Of a DNA stretch of 38,594 nucleotides, positions 14,874-23,022 are shown in pieces. Location: positions 1 to 38,594 of the forward strand of contig CANFXM010000009.1 of NCBI GenBank assembly GCA_947451045.1. The letters are read 5' to 3'. Numbering within the stretch: the stretch's first letter is position 1; the number at the start of each line of letters is the position of its first letter. Both the position numbers and the translations under genes were made by a program. This DNA comes from Actinomycetota bacterium. Its GTDB lineage: Bacteria > Actinomycetota > Actinomycetes > Nanopelagicales > Nanopelagicaceae. A model generated the notes under the pieces. That model saw only the letters and a program-made list of their open reading frames with translations, searched no databases and had not been told where the DNA came from.

Positions 14874-16874
14874 ATGAGTGAGTTATCTGCCCAAGTTCGC
14901 AAAGCACTCGATGCTGCAGTTACTGCAATTGGTGGCTCACCTCGTGATGGTCAGATTGAAATGGCTGAAGCAGTTGCAAATGCGCTCACAGATCGCCACC
15001 ACCTTATGGTGCAAGCAGGAACCGGTACTGGAAAATCACTGGCATACATTGTTCCGGCGCTAGTACATGGTCGAAAAGTATTGGTAGCAACAGCGACACT
15101 GGCGCTTCAAAGACAGTTGGTAGAAAGAGATTTACCCGCTGTTGTACCGGCTCTTGAAAAAGTATTAGGTCGAGATATTACGTATGCAATATATAAAGGC
15201 GTAGGTAATTACATCTGTCTGCAAAAAATGAATAGCACTGACGAAGATCCCGATGGTGAAGTCTTACTTGAAGTCTCTTCCCTTGGAAAAGATGCGCAGC
15301 GCCTTCATGCATGGGCAAAAACCCCTGGGATTACTGGTGATCGCGATGATGCACCAGATGTAGATCGTCGGGTATGGCTAGCTAATTCCACATCGGGGCG
15401 TGAATGCGTAGGCGCGGATAACTGTAATTATGGCAGCCAATGTTTTGCAGCCAATGCCAAAGCAAAAGCACAAAGTGCTGATGTGGTCGTTACAAATCAC
15501 ACCTTATTAGCAATTGAAATTGTAGATTCGCATCCAATTTTGCCAGAGCGTGACGCAGTAATTTTGGATGAAGCACATGAGTTTATGGATCGCACTACGC
15601 AAGCGGTTACTGAAGAGCTCACCGCTGCTCGCGTTATTCGCGCAGCTGCAATGGCTCGAAAATATATGCCAGGAAAATTAGCGGACGCGTTTACAAAAGC
15701 TGCAGATAATTTTCACGATGCGATGGCCGATTACGGTGATCATGTCCGCGCTGATTTTTCCGCGCAAGGCAGGCTAGAAGAAATTCCATCGGTACTTGAA
15801 TCTCCTATTCGAAAGGTGCGTGAAGCGGCTCAAGCAATTACGCAATCACTGACTGCCGATGAAGAGGCAATAGGTACTGATGCAATGGCAGAGCGAGCTC
15901 GAGTAAAGGGCGCCGTAACGGAAGTTTCAACCACTGCTGCAAAAATCCTCAAACTAGGTAATGGTCAAGTGCTCTGGTATGAACCAACGTTTTCAACACT
16001 TCACCTCGCACCACTTTCGGTCTCACACGTGTTGCGTTCAAACCTGCTCACCCAAACTCCTGTCATAGCAACATCGGCAACACTGACCGTTGGAAATAAT
16101 TTTGATGCAATGGCCAAAAGCATTGGTTTTTTAGTAGGAAGTGATGCTGACGTTGCCGAAATTGCTGATGATGAAATAGATCCCGCCAATGTTCAAATGC
16201 TCGATGTGGGCTCTCCCTTTGATTTTGCTAACCAAGGTGTTCTCTATATGCCAAAACACTTGCCAGAACCTGGCCGCGATGGTCCTAGCGCCGAAGTCCT
16301 AACAGAACTTGGCGAACTCATCGATGCTGCCGGCGGTCGCACACTTGCACTCTTTAGTTCATGGCGCGGAGTCGAAGCTGCGGATTTACATTTGCGCAAA
16401 GTTTTAGCTGATCTTCCAATAAAAATTATTACCCAAAAACGTGGAGATTCTGTTGGCCCATTAGTTGAGCGTTTTGCAAAAGATGAAACTTCGGTACTCC
16501 TTGGAACTATGTCACTGTGGCAAGGCGTCGATGTTCCGGGGGATTCATGCATTCTCGTTGCAATAGATCGCATTCCTTTTCCCCGCCCCGATGAACCTGT
16601 CATGTCTGCTCGTGCATCACAAGCTGATGAGGCAGGTGGAAGCGGCTTTATGCAAGTTTCTTTGCCACGCGCAGCACTCTTATTGGCCCAAGGAACTGGT
16701 CGCCTCATTCGCTCAGTAGATGATCGGGGAGTAGTTGCAATATTAGATTCACGTATCGTGACAAAGCGTTACGGAAGTGTTTTGCTCAATTCAATGCCAC
16801 CTTTATGGCGAACATCCGATGGAGCAGTTGTTCGAGAATCTTTACGTCGATTAGCCCAAAAGAGTGGCGATTAA
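14874..16874 (+). CDS. dinG: ATP-dependent DNA helicase, DinG/XPD-like, with Fe-S cluster
   Basis: This 666-residue superfamily 2 helicase acts in DNA repair by unwinding forked or R-loop structures. Walker A is AGTGTGKS (48-55) and the Walker B box is DEAH (232-235). Four cysteines at 115, 178, 184 and 190 have the spacing of the 4Fe-4S domain of XPD/DinG helicases. The second motor domain contains TMSLWQGVDVPG and ends in the motif VI stretch QGTGRLIRS. Length matches actinobacterial DinG-like proteins. Its 3' end overlaps the convergent Nudix gene by 24 bp. Its exact duty (DinG versus YoaA-like) cannot be settled here. Confidence 0.92.
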   Translation: MSELSAQVRKALDAAVTAIGGSPRDGQIEMAEAVANALTDRHHLMVQAGTGTGKSLAYIVPALVHGRKVLVATATLALQRQLVERDLPAVVPALEKVLGRDITYAIYKGVGNYICLQKMNSTDEDPDGEVLLEVSSLGKDAQRLHAWAKTPGITGDRDDAPDVDRRVWLANSTSGRECVGADNCNYGSQCFAANAKAKAQSADVVVTNHTLLAIEIVDSHPILPERDAVILDEAHEFMDRTTQAVTEELTAARVIRAAAMARKYMPGKLADAFTKAADNFHDAMADYGDHVRADFSAQGRLEEIPSVLESPIRKVREAAQAITQSLTADEEAIGTDAMAERARVKGAVTEVSTTAAKILKLGNGQVLWYEPTFSTLHLAPLSVSHVLRSNLLTQTPVIATSATLTVGNNFDAMAKSIGFLVGSDADVAEIADDEIDPANVQMLDVGSPFDFANQGVLYMPKHLPEPGRDGPSAEVLTELGELIDAAGGRTLALFSSWRGVEAADLHLRKVLADLPIKIITQKRGDSVGPLVERFAKDETSVLLGTMSLWQGVDVPGDSCILVAIDRIPFPRPDEPVMSARASQADEAGGSGFMQVSLPRAALLLAQGTGRLIRSVDDRGVVAILDSRIVTKRYGSVLLNSMPPLWRTSDGAVVRESLRRLAQKSGD

Positions 16875-17312
16875 TTTCTTTACTTCTGGCCACGTCGCGC
16901 CAAAACTTGGATGCAGTAATTGCTGATCTATTTTTTCAATCTCAATCCAACGCACTTCGTGAGATTCATCATTGACTTCATGTGCGACTAATTCATCCGC
17001 CCCCTGTGCGATGACGGTGTCATAGCGCCAGTTACCGTGATTATCTTCAAAAATAGTCAGTGGTGTAATAAATTGTGGATCAATTCCAGTCTCTTCAATT
17101 GCTTCTCGAATTGCGCCTTCAGTAACGCTTTCATGTGAATCACGCGCACCACCTGGAATTCCCCATGTGTCGCCATTGTGAACCCAGGGAGCGCGGTGCT
17201 GCATAAGCACGCTGCCATTGCGAATAATAAGTAAACCCGCTGCACCATTTTTTCCCCAATGACGATTGCCACAATCGCAATCCATCCAACCATCTCCATC
17301 GCGGGCAACCAT
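16851..17312 (-). CDS. NUDIX hydrolase
   Basis: This 153-residue Nudix-fold pyrophosphohydrolase contains the full Nudix box GX5EX7REUXEEXGU at residues 55-77 (G55, E61, R69-E70, E73-E74, G76). An N-terminal CDCGNRHWG patch (12-20) resembles a short metal-binding knuckle. The likely substrates are damaged or excess nucleoside diphosphate derivatives; specificity cannot be assigned. It is convergent with, and overlaps, the dinG end. It may pair functionally with that repair helicase, but this is only neighbourhood. Confidence 0.92.
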   Translation of the reverse strand: MVARDGDGWMDCDCGNRHWGKNGAAGLLIIRNGSVLMQHRAPWVHNGDTWGIPGGARDSHESVTEGAIREAIEETGIDPQFITPLTIFEDNHGNWRYDTVIAQGADELVAHEVNDESHEVRWIEIEKIDQQLLHPSFGATWPEVKKLIATLLG

Positions 17313-17378
17313 GTTCCTAGAGTGTCACAACTATCCACAAGGTGCGAAGTCGAAAAGCCGTGTCATAAATGAGCGACA

Positions 17379-17384
17379 TAGCCT
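17379..17384 (+). promoter_or_regulatory. probable -10 box of a leaderless transcript (PKD protein)
   Basis: TAGCCT (TANNNT) ends 7 nt before the chosen ATG at 17392. No Shine-Dalgarno sequence is visible, and the same hexamer occurs before parE. Confidence 0.35.
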
Positions 17385-17391
17385 GCCTCGC

Positions 17392-18123
17392 ATGAATCTA
17401 AAAAAGTTTTTGCTCTGTATTCCTATTGCCTGCCTCATTCTTATTCCACAAGCACCATCCAATCTTTATGCAGCCGATTGCACGCTGAGCGCCTGCATCG
17501 ACGTCTATACAAAAAATGGCGAAATTATTATTGAAGGCCATAAAGGAAGTGGCCCGATTAAAAAGAAGATTGTGACAAAAGTTCCGAGTACTCCTAAACC
17601 GGCAGCCACAAAAAAAGCACCCATTCCTAAAAGTGTCGGGACTCCTAAACCCGTAGTCCATCGCACATACAGGCCACGCGCAGTCAAGAAAGTTGCAGCC
17701 CTTCCCGCAGTCTCACTCAGTGATCGCCTTATAAAACTATTACCAACTGCAGGTGTTGCCTATCAACCAGAAGTTGAACCACTGATAAATGTTCCAATTT
17801 ATTTTTGGTGTGATTTACCAGCAATATTTCAAAGCAGAGTCAATGTCATCGGAGAAATTGTAGACGTTGCACTTCGCCCAAGTTATACGTGGTCATTTGG
17901 AGATGGAACATTTTTAAGTTCTATCGACAATGGCGCACCATACCCATCAGGAAAAATTCGACACACCTATTCCCAGCCAGGTACATATGTTGTGACATTA
18001 CTTGCAACGTGGAATGGAAATTTTGTACACAACGGAGTGAGTCGAGCAATCACAGGAACCGTTAAGAAGACTTCAGTGGCAACAGTCACTGTCGTACGCG
18101 CATCAACTATGTTCGTGAATTGA
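17392..18123 (+). CDS. secreted PKD-domain protein of unknown function
   Basis: The start is placed at 17392 because the open frame upstream runs into the divergent Nudix gene and encodes no conserved sequence, whereas this ATG begins a signal peptide (MNLKKFLLCIP, hydrophobic to about 22, likely cut near YAA|DC). The mature protein has a Pro/Lys/Thr-rich linker (about 58-100) and a C-terminal PKD-like beta domain. That domain is marked by WSFGDGT (167-173) and HTYSQPGTY (191-199). PKD domains usually mediate extracellular binding to polysaccharide or protein. The basic linker may lie against the cell wall. No catalytic domain is seen. Confidence 0.75.
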   Translation: MNLKKFLLCIPIACLILIPQAPSNLYAADCTLSACIDVYTKNGEIIIEGHKGSGPIKKKIVTKVPSTPKPAATKKAPIPKSVGTPKPVVHRTYRPRAVKKVAALPAVSLSDRLIKLLPTAGVAYQPEVEPLINVPIYFWCDLPAIFQSRVNVIGEIVDVALRPSYTWSFGDGTFLSSIDNGAPYPSGKIRHTYSQPGTYVVTLLATWNGNFVHNGVSRAITGTVKKTSVATVTVVRASTMFVN

Positions 18124-18129
18124 GCAAAA

Positions 18130-18699
18130 ATGACAACATGCACACCAGCAGATGATCGTGGCAATATTTTCGCATCCCTCGATTCGATTGAATTAGCATT
18201 TGATTCAGATTTCATTGAATCGGTTTCACATTTCTTCGTAGACTCTGATTCGTTGGATCTCAACTCCATGCAACAAGATGGCGCCAATGCCATCATTGAT
18301 TTAGCTCTTGAATACGAGATCAATGGCTCTTGCGATGATGTAGATCTGCTCTCACAAGTCATTGGAAGACTTAGTGATATTCAAGTCCGAGATTTTGCGC
18401 TCGGCTCCCATAACGAAGAAAATCTGAGTACATATCTGGCAATGTGGCACTACCTCACCATTATTTCACCGATAGGTTTTATTGCCCCTGTCGCTTCCCT
18501 CTTTGCCGCCCTGGCATATGAAAATGGAAGTACGCCATTGGCGCTGCAAGCCCTTGATCGTGCTTTGGAAGATGATCCCTCGTATTCATTGGCAATTCTC
18601 TTGCGTCGAGTTTTCAAGGCAGGCTGGCCACCACGTTCGTTTTCTGCCATGCGAAGTGAATTACATCCAAGGATTGTGGCAACTATTTTTCCAAGCTAG
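18130..18699 (+). CDS. DUF4192-type protein, C-terminal half only
   Basis: This 189-residue protein resembles the C-terminal part of the actinobacterial DUF4192 family: a YLAMWHYL helix, then PVASLFAALAYENGSTPLAL, ALDRALEDDPSYSLAILLR and a terminal segment around GWPP. Family members usually run well beyond 300 residues with an N-terminal domain that is missing here. The ATG starts 6 bp after the PKD gene, so the short form looks native rather than the result of a frameshift. The function of the family is unknown. An acidic, low-Cys, soluble cytoplasmic protein is expected. Confidence 0.65.
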   Translation: MTTCTPADDRGNIFASLDSIELAFDSDFIESVSHFFVDSDSLDLNSMQQDGANAIIDLALEYEINGSCDDVDLLSQVIGRLSDIQVRDFALGSHNEENLSTYLAMWHYLTIISPIGFIAPVASLFAALAYENGSTPLALQALDRALEDDPSYSLAILLRRVFKAGWPPRSFSAMRSELHPRIVATIFPS

Positions 18700-18708
18700 A
18701 AAGTGCTT

Positions 18709-18714
18709 TAGAAT
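18709..18714 (+). promoter_or_regulatory. probable -10 box of a leaderless kinase transcript
   Basis: TAGAAT ends 6 nt before the ATG at 18721. No Shine-Dalgarno sequence is present. Confidence 0.4.
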
Positions 18715-18720
18715 CAGTAC

Positions 18721-19350
18721 ATGCCACAACAGATTGATTCATTAGAAGGCGCTCTTGCACATATTCAAGGAATTCTTGAATCTAGCCAGGAGCGTTTTTT
18801 ATTGGGAATTGTCGGTAAGCCAGGAAGTGGAAAATCAACTTTTACTAAAACACTTCTCAAATCACTAAAGTCAGATGAAGTTGCAATTATTAGTATGGAT
18901 GGATATCACATGAGCAATGAAATTTTGCTGATGCTAGATCGCCGTGAACGCAAAGGTGCACCAGATACATTTGATGTTTCTGATTTCGCGCAACTACTTG
19001 TAACAGTTCGCCAAGCCAAAGAGAGAGTATTTTTTCCTCGATTTGATCGAAGTATTGAAGCATCGATCCCAGATGGTGCATCTATTCCGGCTTCTGCCCG
19101 CGTCATCATTATTGAGGGCAACTACCTTTTACATGATTCCGATGGCTGGGACGTAATTGCACCATTGCTGGATCAAAGTTGGTTCTTAGATATTGATGAC
19201 TGGATGCGCCAAGCCCGATTGATTTCGCGTCATATTCGATATGGAAAATCACCTGAAGCCGCTCGCGAATGGGCACTTGGTAGCGATGAAAATAATGCAT
19301 TGCTCATTGAGCGTGGGCGTTCGCGGGCGGATTACATAGTCTCGGTCTAA
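18721..19350 (+). CDS. P-loop nucleoside/sugar kinase family protein (CoaA/YggC-like)
   Basis: This 209-residue kinase is of the phosphoribulokinase/uridine kinase/pantothenate kinase superfamily. Walker A GKPGSGKST covers 32-40. SMDGYHMSNEIL follows the second strand and supplies the catalytic Asp; FFPRFDR and the EGNYLL strand are also typical. The family phosphorylates small hydroxyl substrates such as nucleosides, pantothenate or fructose; this short YggC-like branch is poorly defined. It sits just upstream of the SAM-IV riboswitch of metX. It has no obvious metabolic partner in the neighbourhood. Confidence 0.85.
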   Translation: MPQQIDSLEGALAHIQGILESSQERFLLGIVGKPGSGKSTFTKTLLKSLKSDEVAIISMDGYHMSNEILLMLDRRERKGAPDTFDVSDFAQLLVTVRQAKERVFFPRFDRSIEASIPDGASIPASARVIIIEGNYLLHDSDGWDVIAPLLDQSWFLDIDDWMRQARLISRHIRYGKSPEAAREWALGSDENNALLIERGRSRADYIVSV

Positions 19351-19382
19351 CAGCTTTTATTGATGAGTTAGACTTGCCCCTA

Positions 19383-19466
19383 GGTCACGAGTTCTAGGTA
19401 TTAGCCCCGGCTTACTAGACGGCAACCCTCCACCGCGGCGGGGTGCTCCGGGTGACGACCAGGTCT
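19383..19466 (+). ncRNA. SAM-IV riboswitch
   Basis: The sequence closely follows the SAM-IV consensus: GGTCACGAGT opening, GCCCCGGCTT, GGCAACCCTCC, CCGCGGCGGGGTGCTCCGGG and a closing TGACGACC. P1 pairs GGTC (19383-19386) with GACC (19457-19460). SAM-IV aptamers are known mainly from Actinobacteria upstream of sulfur-metabolism genes. Here the next gene is metX, so binding of S-adenosylmethionine should turn methionine synthesis off. A 7-bp hairpin (CTTATGA/TCATAAG, 19471-19489) follows. It has no T-run after it, so control may act on translation. Confidence 0.88.
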
Positions 19467-19518
19467 TTTTCTTATGAATAAATCATAAGTATGAGACAAG
19501 TGTGGGTAAGGATTTATT

Positions 19519-20607
19519 GTGGCGAAGAAAAATATAAGTAGTGAAGTAACGGGTGCATGGTTGGAATATGTCGCACCAGGGGATCGCCAATTTATAAATA
19601 TTGGTTCACTATTACTTGAAAATGGCGAAATTCTTCCCGATATCACTATTGCTTATCAAAGTTGGGGCACACTCAATGCAGCAAAAGATAATGCAATTCT
19701 TGTCAATCACGCCCTGACTGGTTGGTCAGATGTACCTGGCTGGTGGCCTTCGATGGTTGGTCCGGGTCTGCCATTTGATACCGAAAAATATTTTGTTATT
19801 TGTCCCAATGTCATCGGCGGATGTCAGGGAAGTACTGGACCATCAAGCCTTGCACCCGATGGAAAGCGATGGGGATCGCGTTTTCCATCACTGACTATTC
19901 GCGACATGGTTAGCGCTGAAGTTAAATTTAGTGACAGCCTAGGAATTCAAAAATATAGGCTCGCTGTTGGACCATCACTGGGCGGAATGCGTTCACTGGA
20001 ATGGGCGGCGCAATTGCCTGATCGAGTCGGTGCAATCTGCACTATTGGTTCTTCAGCCGTTGCAACAGGTGATCAAATTGGCACAGCAGCCATTCAAATT
20101 CGTGCGATAAAGAGTGATCCAAATTTCAATGGTGGAGATTATTACGAGCAAGAGCGAGGCCCTATTGAAGGAATGGGTATTGCCAGGCGAATTGCTCATC
20201 TGACCTATCGAACAGAATCTGAGATGGATGTTCGCTTTGGTCGAGAGTTACAAGGAGATGAGACTGGTCGATATGCGGTGGAGTCATATTTAGATCATCA
20301 GGCACAAAAACTCAGCAAGAGATTTGATGCAAATACTTATATTTCACTTACCGAAGCGATGAATTCACACGATATTGGCCGAGATCGTGGGGGAGTTGCC
20401 AAGGCGCTTGCCGCAATAACTATTCCGGTTGTCGTTGTATCCATTGATACAGATCGCCTCTTCCCGCCCCGGCTACAGGCCGAAATTGCCGATCTAGTCC
20501 CTGCTGCTGCACCCCTTGTAACAATCTCTTCAGATTTTGGACACGATGGCTTCCTCATCGAAGTTGAATCAGTGGGAGATGCAATCAGGAGTGCGCTAGC
20601 TCTATAA
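19519..20607 (+). CDS. metX: homoserine O-acetyltransferase
   Basis: This 362-residue alpha/beta-hydrolase-fold enzyme transfers acetyl from acetyl-CoA to L-homoserine, the first committed step of methionine synthesis by sulfhydrylation. The nucleophile Ser153 lies in GPSLGGM, Asp312 in IDTDRLFPP and His342 in FGHDGF. NVIGGCQGSTGPSS and the early NHALTGWSD segment are typical of MetX. The GTG start at 19519 is supported by TAAGGA about 6 nt upstream. The SAM-IV riboswitch in its leader independently supports the methionine role. Some family members use succinyl-CoA or act on serine; sequence alone does not fully exclude that. Confidence 0.94.
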   Translation: MAKKNISSEVTGAWLEYVAPGDRQFINIGSLLLENGEILPDITIAYQSWGTLNAAKDNAILVNHALTGWSDVPGWWPSMVGPGLPFDTEKYFVICPNVIGGCQGSTGPSSLAPDGKRWGSRFPSLTIRDMVSAEVKFSDSLGIQKYRLAVGPSLGGMRSLEWAAQLPDRVGAICTIGSSAVATGDQIGTAAIQIRAIKSDPNFNGGDYYEQERGPIEGMGIARRIAHLTYRTESEMDVRFGRELQGDETGRYAVESYLDHQAQKLSKRFDANTYISLTEAMNSHDIGRDRGGVAKALAAITIPVVVVSIDTDRLFPPRLQAEIADLVPAAAPLVTISSDFGHDGFLIEVESVGDAIRSALAL

Positions 20608-20628
20608 AGGTCGCATTGAGCCTTTTGG

Positions 20629-20646
20629 GGGCGAAAAACGCCTTTT
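20629..20646 (+). terminator. weak terminator-like hairpin after metX
   Basis: GGCG and CGCC pair around an AAAAA loop and are followed by TTTT. The stem has only 4 bp plus wobble pairs, so it is marginal. The nonamer GCCTTTTGG-like flank occurs twice around it. Confidence 0.3.
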
Positions 20647-20651
20647 GGATG

Positions 20652-20680
20652 TGCATTTACCCCTGTGGATAAATTATAAT
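20652..20680 (+). promoter_or_regulatory. sigma-70 promoter of the primary sigma factor gene
   Basis: A perfect TATAAT (20675-20680) lies about 70 bp before the GTG of rpoD. At 17-18 bp upstream the -35 candidate is only TGCATT-like. The -10 match is strong for this AT-rich genome and suggests that the sigma gene is transcribed by its own holoenzyme. Confidence 0.6.
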
Positions 20681-20749
20681 ATACCTATCGCTTCACCGCG
20701 TTTGAGTCAGAGAGATTCAATCAGATGGTGAAAAAACAAAAGGACAATT

Positions 20750-22408
20750 GTGGCTGTATTTAGTGCGCTCAAAAATAAGGCGAAGACAAAAAAAGCTGCA
20801 CCTGCTAAAAAAGCACCTGCTAAAAAAGCACCTGCTAAAAAAGCGGTTGCGAAAAAAGTAGTTGCTAAGAAAGCGCCAGCGAAAAAAGTCCCTGCAAAAA
20901 AAGCGGTTGCTAAAAAGGCACCAGCAAAGATTGCTCTCAAAACCCTTCTTACAGAAAAAGATATCCATGTCATCGTTGATACAAAGAATGCAATAAGCCG
21001 CCAGAAAGAAGTTCTCGCTGAACTTGAATCACGTGGCGTTGCAAATATCAATCGAATTCCTAAAAAAGTAGATAAAGATTTAGTAGACGAAGCACGCGCG
21101 CTCGCAATTTCAGTTCCAACTATGGTTGAGAAAATGCGTAAAGCAGGTCTTGGATCACCATCACGAATTTTGAAAAAAACTGAACTAGCACTCATCACAC
21201 CTCCTCCTGCACCGGTTGTCCCAGTCCCTGCAGCAGCAAAAATAGATGCGAAGACAGGTAAAGCAACGGTTGCAAAAATTGATGGCGAAGAAGTTGAATT
21301 AGAGGAAGTTGAATTAGAAGATGTTGAAGCTCTCATAGCCGAAGCTGTTGAAATCATTGATTCAGAAGCAGAAGATAAAGGTAATCAACCTCGCGTTGTA
21401 AACCTTGCAGAAGAGGCTTCGGGTAACGAAGAAGATGCGTTTACTATCAAGGCATCTGAAGAAGATGATGCACCTGCGCAAACTGTTATGACTGCTGGAG
21501 CAACTGCGGATCCAGTAAAGGACTACCTCAAGCAAATTGGTCGCGTTGCACTTTTGAATGCTGAACTTGAAGTAGAACTAGCTACACGAATCGAAGCAGG
21601 GCTTTTCGCTGAATTCAAGATTACAACTGAAAAGAAGATGGAAAAGAAACTCAAGCGCGAACTCGACTGGATTGTTGAAGATGGAAAGCGCGCAAAGAAT
21701 CACTTACTAGAAGCTAACTTACGTCTTGTGGTATCCCTTGCAAAGCGTTACACGGGTCGTGGAATGTTATTTCTTGACTTGATTCAAGAAGGAAACCTTG
21801 GACTCATCCGTGCAGTTGAGAAATTCGATTACACAAAGGGTTATAAATTCTCAACCTATGCAACATGGTGGATTCGACAGGCGATTACTCGTGCGATGGC
21901 TGATCAGGCTCGCACAATCCGTATTCCAGTTCACATGGTCGAAGTCATCAACAAGTTGGCGCGTGTTCAGCGTCAGATGTTGCAAGACCTAGGTCGCGAA
22001 CCGACCCCAGAAGAGTTGGCAAAAGAACTAGATATGACACCTGAAAAAGTTGTCGAAGTTCAAAAGTATGGCCGCGAGCCAATCTCACTCCACACACCGT
22101 TAGGTGAAGAAGGAGACTCAGAGTTTGGTGATTTGATTGAAGATAGCGAAGCGGTTGTTCCTGCAGATGCAGTCTCATTCACATTACTTCAAGAACAATT
22201 GCACTCAGTGCTCGACACCTTGTCAGAGCGTGAAGCAGGTGTTGTTGCAATGCGCTTTGGACTAACAGATGGTCAACCAAAAACACTCGATGAGATCGGA
22301 AAAGTTTACGGCGTTACTCGTGAACGTATTCGTCAGATTGAATCAAAAACAATGTCAAAATTACGCCACCCATCACGAAGTCAAGTACTTCGCGACTACC
22401 TCGACTAA
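20750..22408 (+). CDS. rpoD: primary RNA polymerase sigma factor (RpoD/HrdB/SigA)
   Basis: This 552-residue housekeeping sigma factor directs RNA polymerase to -35/-10 promoters. The start is a GTG with AAAGGA 6 nt upstream. Residues 10-60 are Ala/Lys/Pro repeats, then comes an acidic stretch (about 180-245). Region 1.2 ([19 protein letters not shown]) and region 2 ([35 protein letters not shown]) follow, then region 3. Region 4 has the helix-turn-helix [20 protein letters not shown] and the strongly conserved tail [14 protein letters not shown]. The gene shares its neighbourhood with parE, DUF7455 and sepH, as in other Actinobacteria. Confidence 0.97.
   Translation: MAVFSALKNKAKTKKAAPAKKAPAKKAPAKKAVAKKVVAKKAPAKKVPAKKAVAKKAPAKIALKTLLTEKDIHVIVDTKNAISRQKEVLAELESRGVANINRIPKKVDKDLVDEARALAISVPTMVEKMRKAGLGSPSRILKKTELALITPPPAPVVPVPAAAKIDAKTGKATVAKIDGEEVELEEVELEDVEALIAEAVEIIDSEAEDKGNQPRVVNLAEEASGNEEDAFTIKASEEDDAPAQTVMTAGATADPVKDYLKQIGRVALLNAELEVELATRIEAGLFAEFKITTEKKMEKKLKRELDWIVEDGKRAKNHLLEANLRLVVSLAKRYTGRGMLFLDLIQEGNLGLIRAVEKFDYTKGYKFSTYATWWIRQAITRAMADQARTIRIPVHMVEVINKLARVQRQMLQDLGREPTPEELAKELDMTPEKVVEVQKYGREPISLHTPLGEEGDSEFGDLIEDSEAVVPADAVSFTLLQEQLHSVLDTLSEREAGVVAMRFGLTDGQPKTLDEIGKVYGVTRERIRQIESKTMSKLRHPSRSQVLRDYLD
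20798..20929 (+). repeat. 15-bp tandem repeats encoding [10 protein letters not shown] in the sigma N-terminus
   Basis: Eight consecutive 15-bp units plus a partial ninth begin at 20798, 20813, 20828, 20843, 20858, 20873, 20888, 20903 and 20918. The first three are identical (GCACCTGCTAAAAAA); later ones drift. Each encodes five residues rich in Lys and Ala. The A6-A7 runs make the array prone to copy-number slippage. Confidence 0.9.
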
Positions 22409-22417
22409 GGAATAGTA

Positions 22418-22615
22418 TTGAGCGAAAAAGTAACAATGCGCGTAAAGCCAAATGGTTCGATTGGTGTTACGGGATCTGTGGATTTTGTAGATAAAGAAGG
22501 AAATGTAGTCGAGACTAAATCTGACTTCTCACTGTGTCGATGCGGACATTCAGCAAATAAACCATTTTGTGATGGTGCGCATAAAGCAGCAAACTTTGAA
22601 GCAGAAGGAAACTAG
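22418..22615 (+). CDS. CDGSH iron-sulfur domain protein
   Basis: This 65-residue protein ends in the CDGSH-type 2Fe-2S motif CRCGHSANKPFCDGAH, with three Cys and one His as ligands. Such mitoNEET-like mini-proteins are redox or Fe-S carrier proteins; the function in bacteria is mostly unknown. The start is a TTG 9 bp after rpoD, with AAGGAA upstream, so it is likely cotranscribed with the sigma gene. Its 3' end overlaps the convergent DUF7455 gene by 4 bp. Confidence 0.85.
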   Translation: MSEKVTMRVKPNGSIGVTGSVDFVDKEGNVVETKSDFSLCRCGHSANKPFCDGAHKAANFEAEGN

Positions 22616-22827
22616 TTAGCTTTAGTTTCTACAAGCTTGTCAGTCTCATCTTGAATAAGTGAAGTAACAGGCTTGAGTTTTTCAGCATATTCCTTTGCAT
22701 GATGGCCACAGAAAAGTAGCTCGCCACCTGATAGCAGAACAGCGCGAACATAGGCTTGTGCTCCGCAGCGATCGCAACGATCTACTGCATTTAGAGGTGT
22801 GGTTTCGAGAATAAGTTGCTCGTTCAT
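22612..22827 (-). CDS. DUF7455-type small zinc-ribbon protein
   Basis: The start is set at 22827 (MNEQLILETT), 24 bp inside the longest open frame, because GGAGAG precedes this ATG by a few bases. The 71-residue product has CDRCGAQAYVRA and, about 20 residues later, LLFCGHHA, a predicted Cys3His zinc knuckle. Small proteins of this kind are found beside the primary sigma factor and parE in Actinobacteria. Their function is unknown. The C-terminal third is charged and helical. Confidence 0.75.
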   Translation of the reverse strand: MNEQLILETTPLNAVDRCDRCGAQAYVRAVLLSGGELLFCGHHAKEYAEKLKPVTSLIQDETDKLVETKAN

Positions 22828-22845
22828 CGCGCTCTCCGTTCGTTC

Positions 22846-22862
22846 AAGCACACAGTGTGCTT
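22846..22862. promoter_or_regulatory. 17-bp perfect palindrome upstream of the DUF7455 gene (candidate operator)
   Basis: AAGCACAC, a central A and GTGTGCTT form an exact inverted repeat, 19-35 bp upstream of the DUF7455 start and just downstream of a TATAGG that could be its -10 box. A repressor site or a short mRNA hairpin is possible. The rest of the 195-bp gap to parE holds no gene that I can see. Confidence 0.4.
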
Positions 22863-23008
22863 ACCTATAGGGAACATCAAACCATGCATTGGTTATTCCC
22901 CGCTCGTTAAAAAAGATTTTTTTGCTGTGAATTTGGAATTATTTCTCCCATTTTTCATTATGTGAGACCTTTTCGGCGCGTTTGCCCTAGAAAATCACCC
23001 TTGCCATA

Positions 23009-23014
23009 TAGCCT
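23009..23014 (+). promoter_or_regulatory. probable -10 box of a leaderless parE transcript
   Basis: TAGCCT (TANNNT) ends 8 nt before the GTG at 23023. There is no Shine-Dalgarno sequence in between. Confidence 0.35.
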
Positions 23015-23022
23015 TTGGCGCC

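Noticed and set aside
17266-17391. N-terminal extension of the PKD-domain protein
   Set aside because: It overlaps the Nudix start region and would bury the signal peptide; the ATG at 17392 gives a normal export signal.
20798-20929. Regular repeat array considered as CRISPR
   Set aside because: There are no spacers; units are contiguous, in frame and protein-coding.
20707-21357. 216-residue reverse open frame opposite the sigma N-terminus
   Set aside because: Its Phe/Leu/Ala repeats are the antisense image of the Lys/Ala repeats; no motif or ribosome site.
22846-22862. LexA (SOS) box
   Set aside because: The palindrome does not match the actinobacterial LexA consensus (TCGAAC-N4-GTTCGA).
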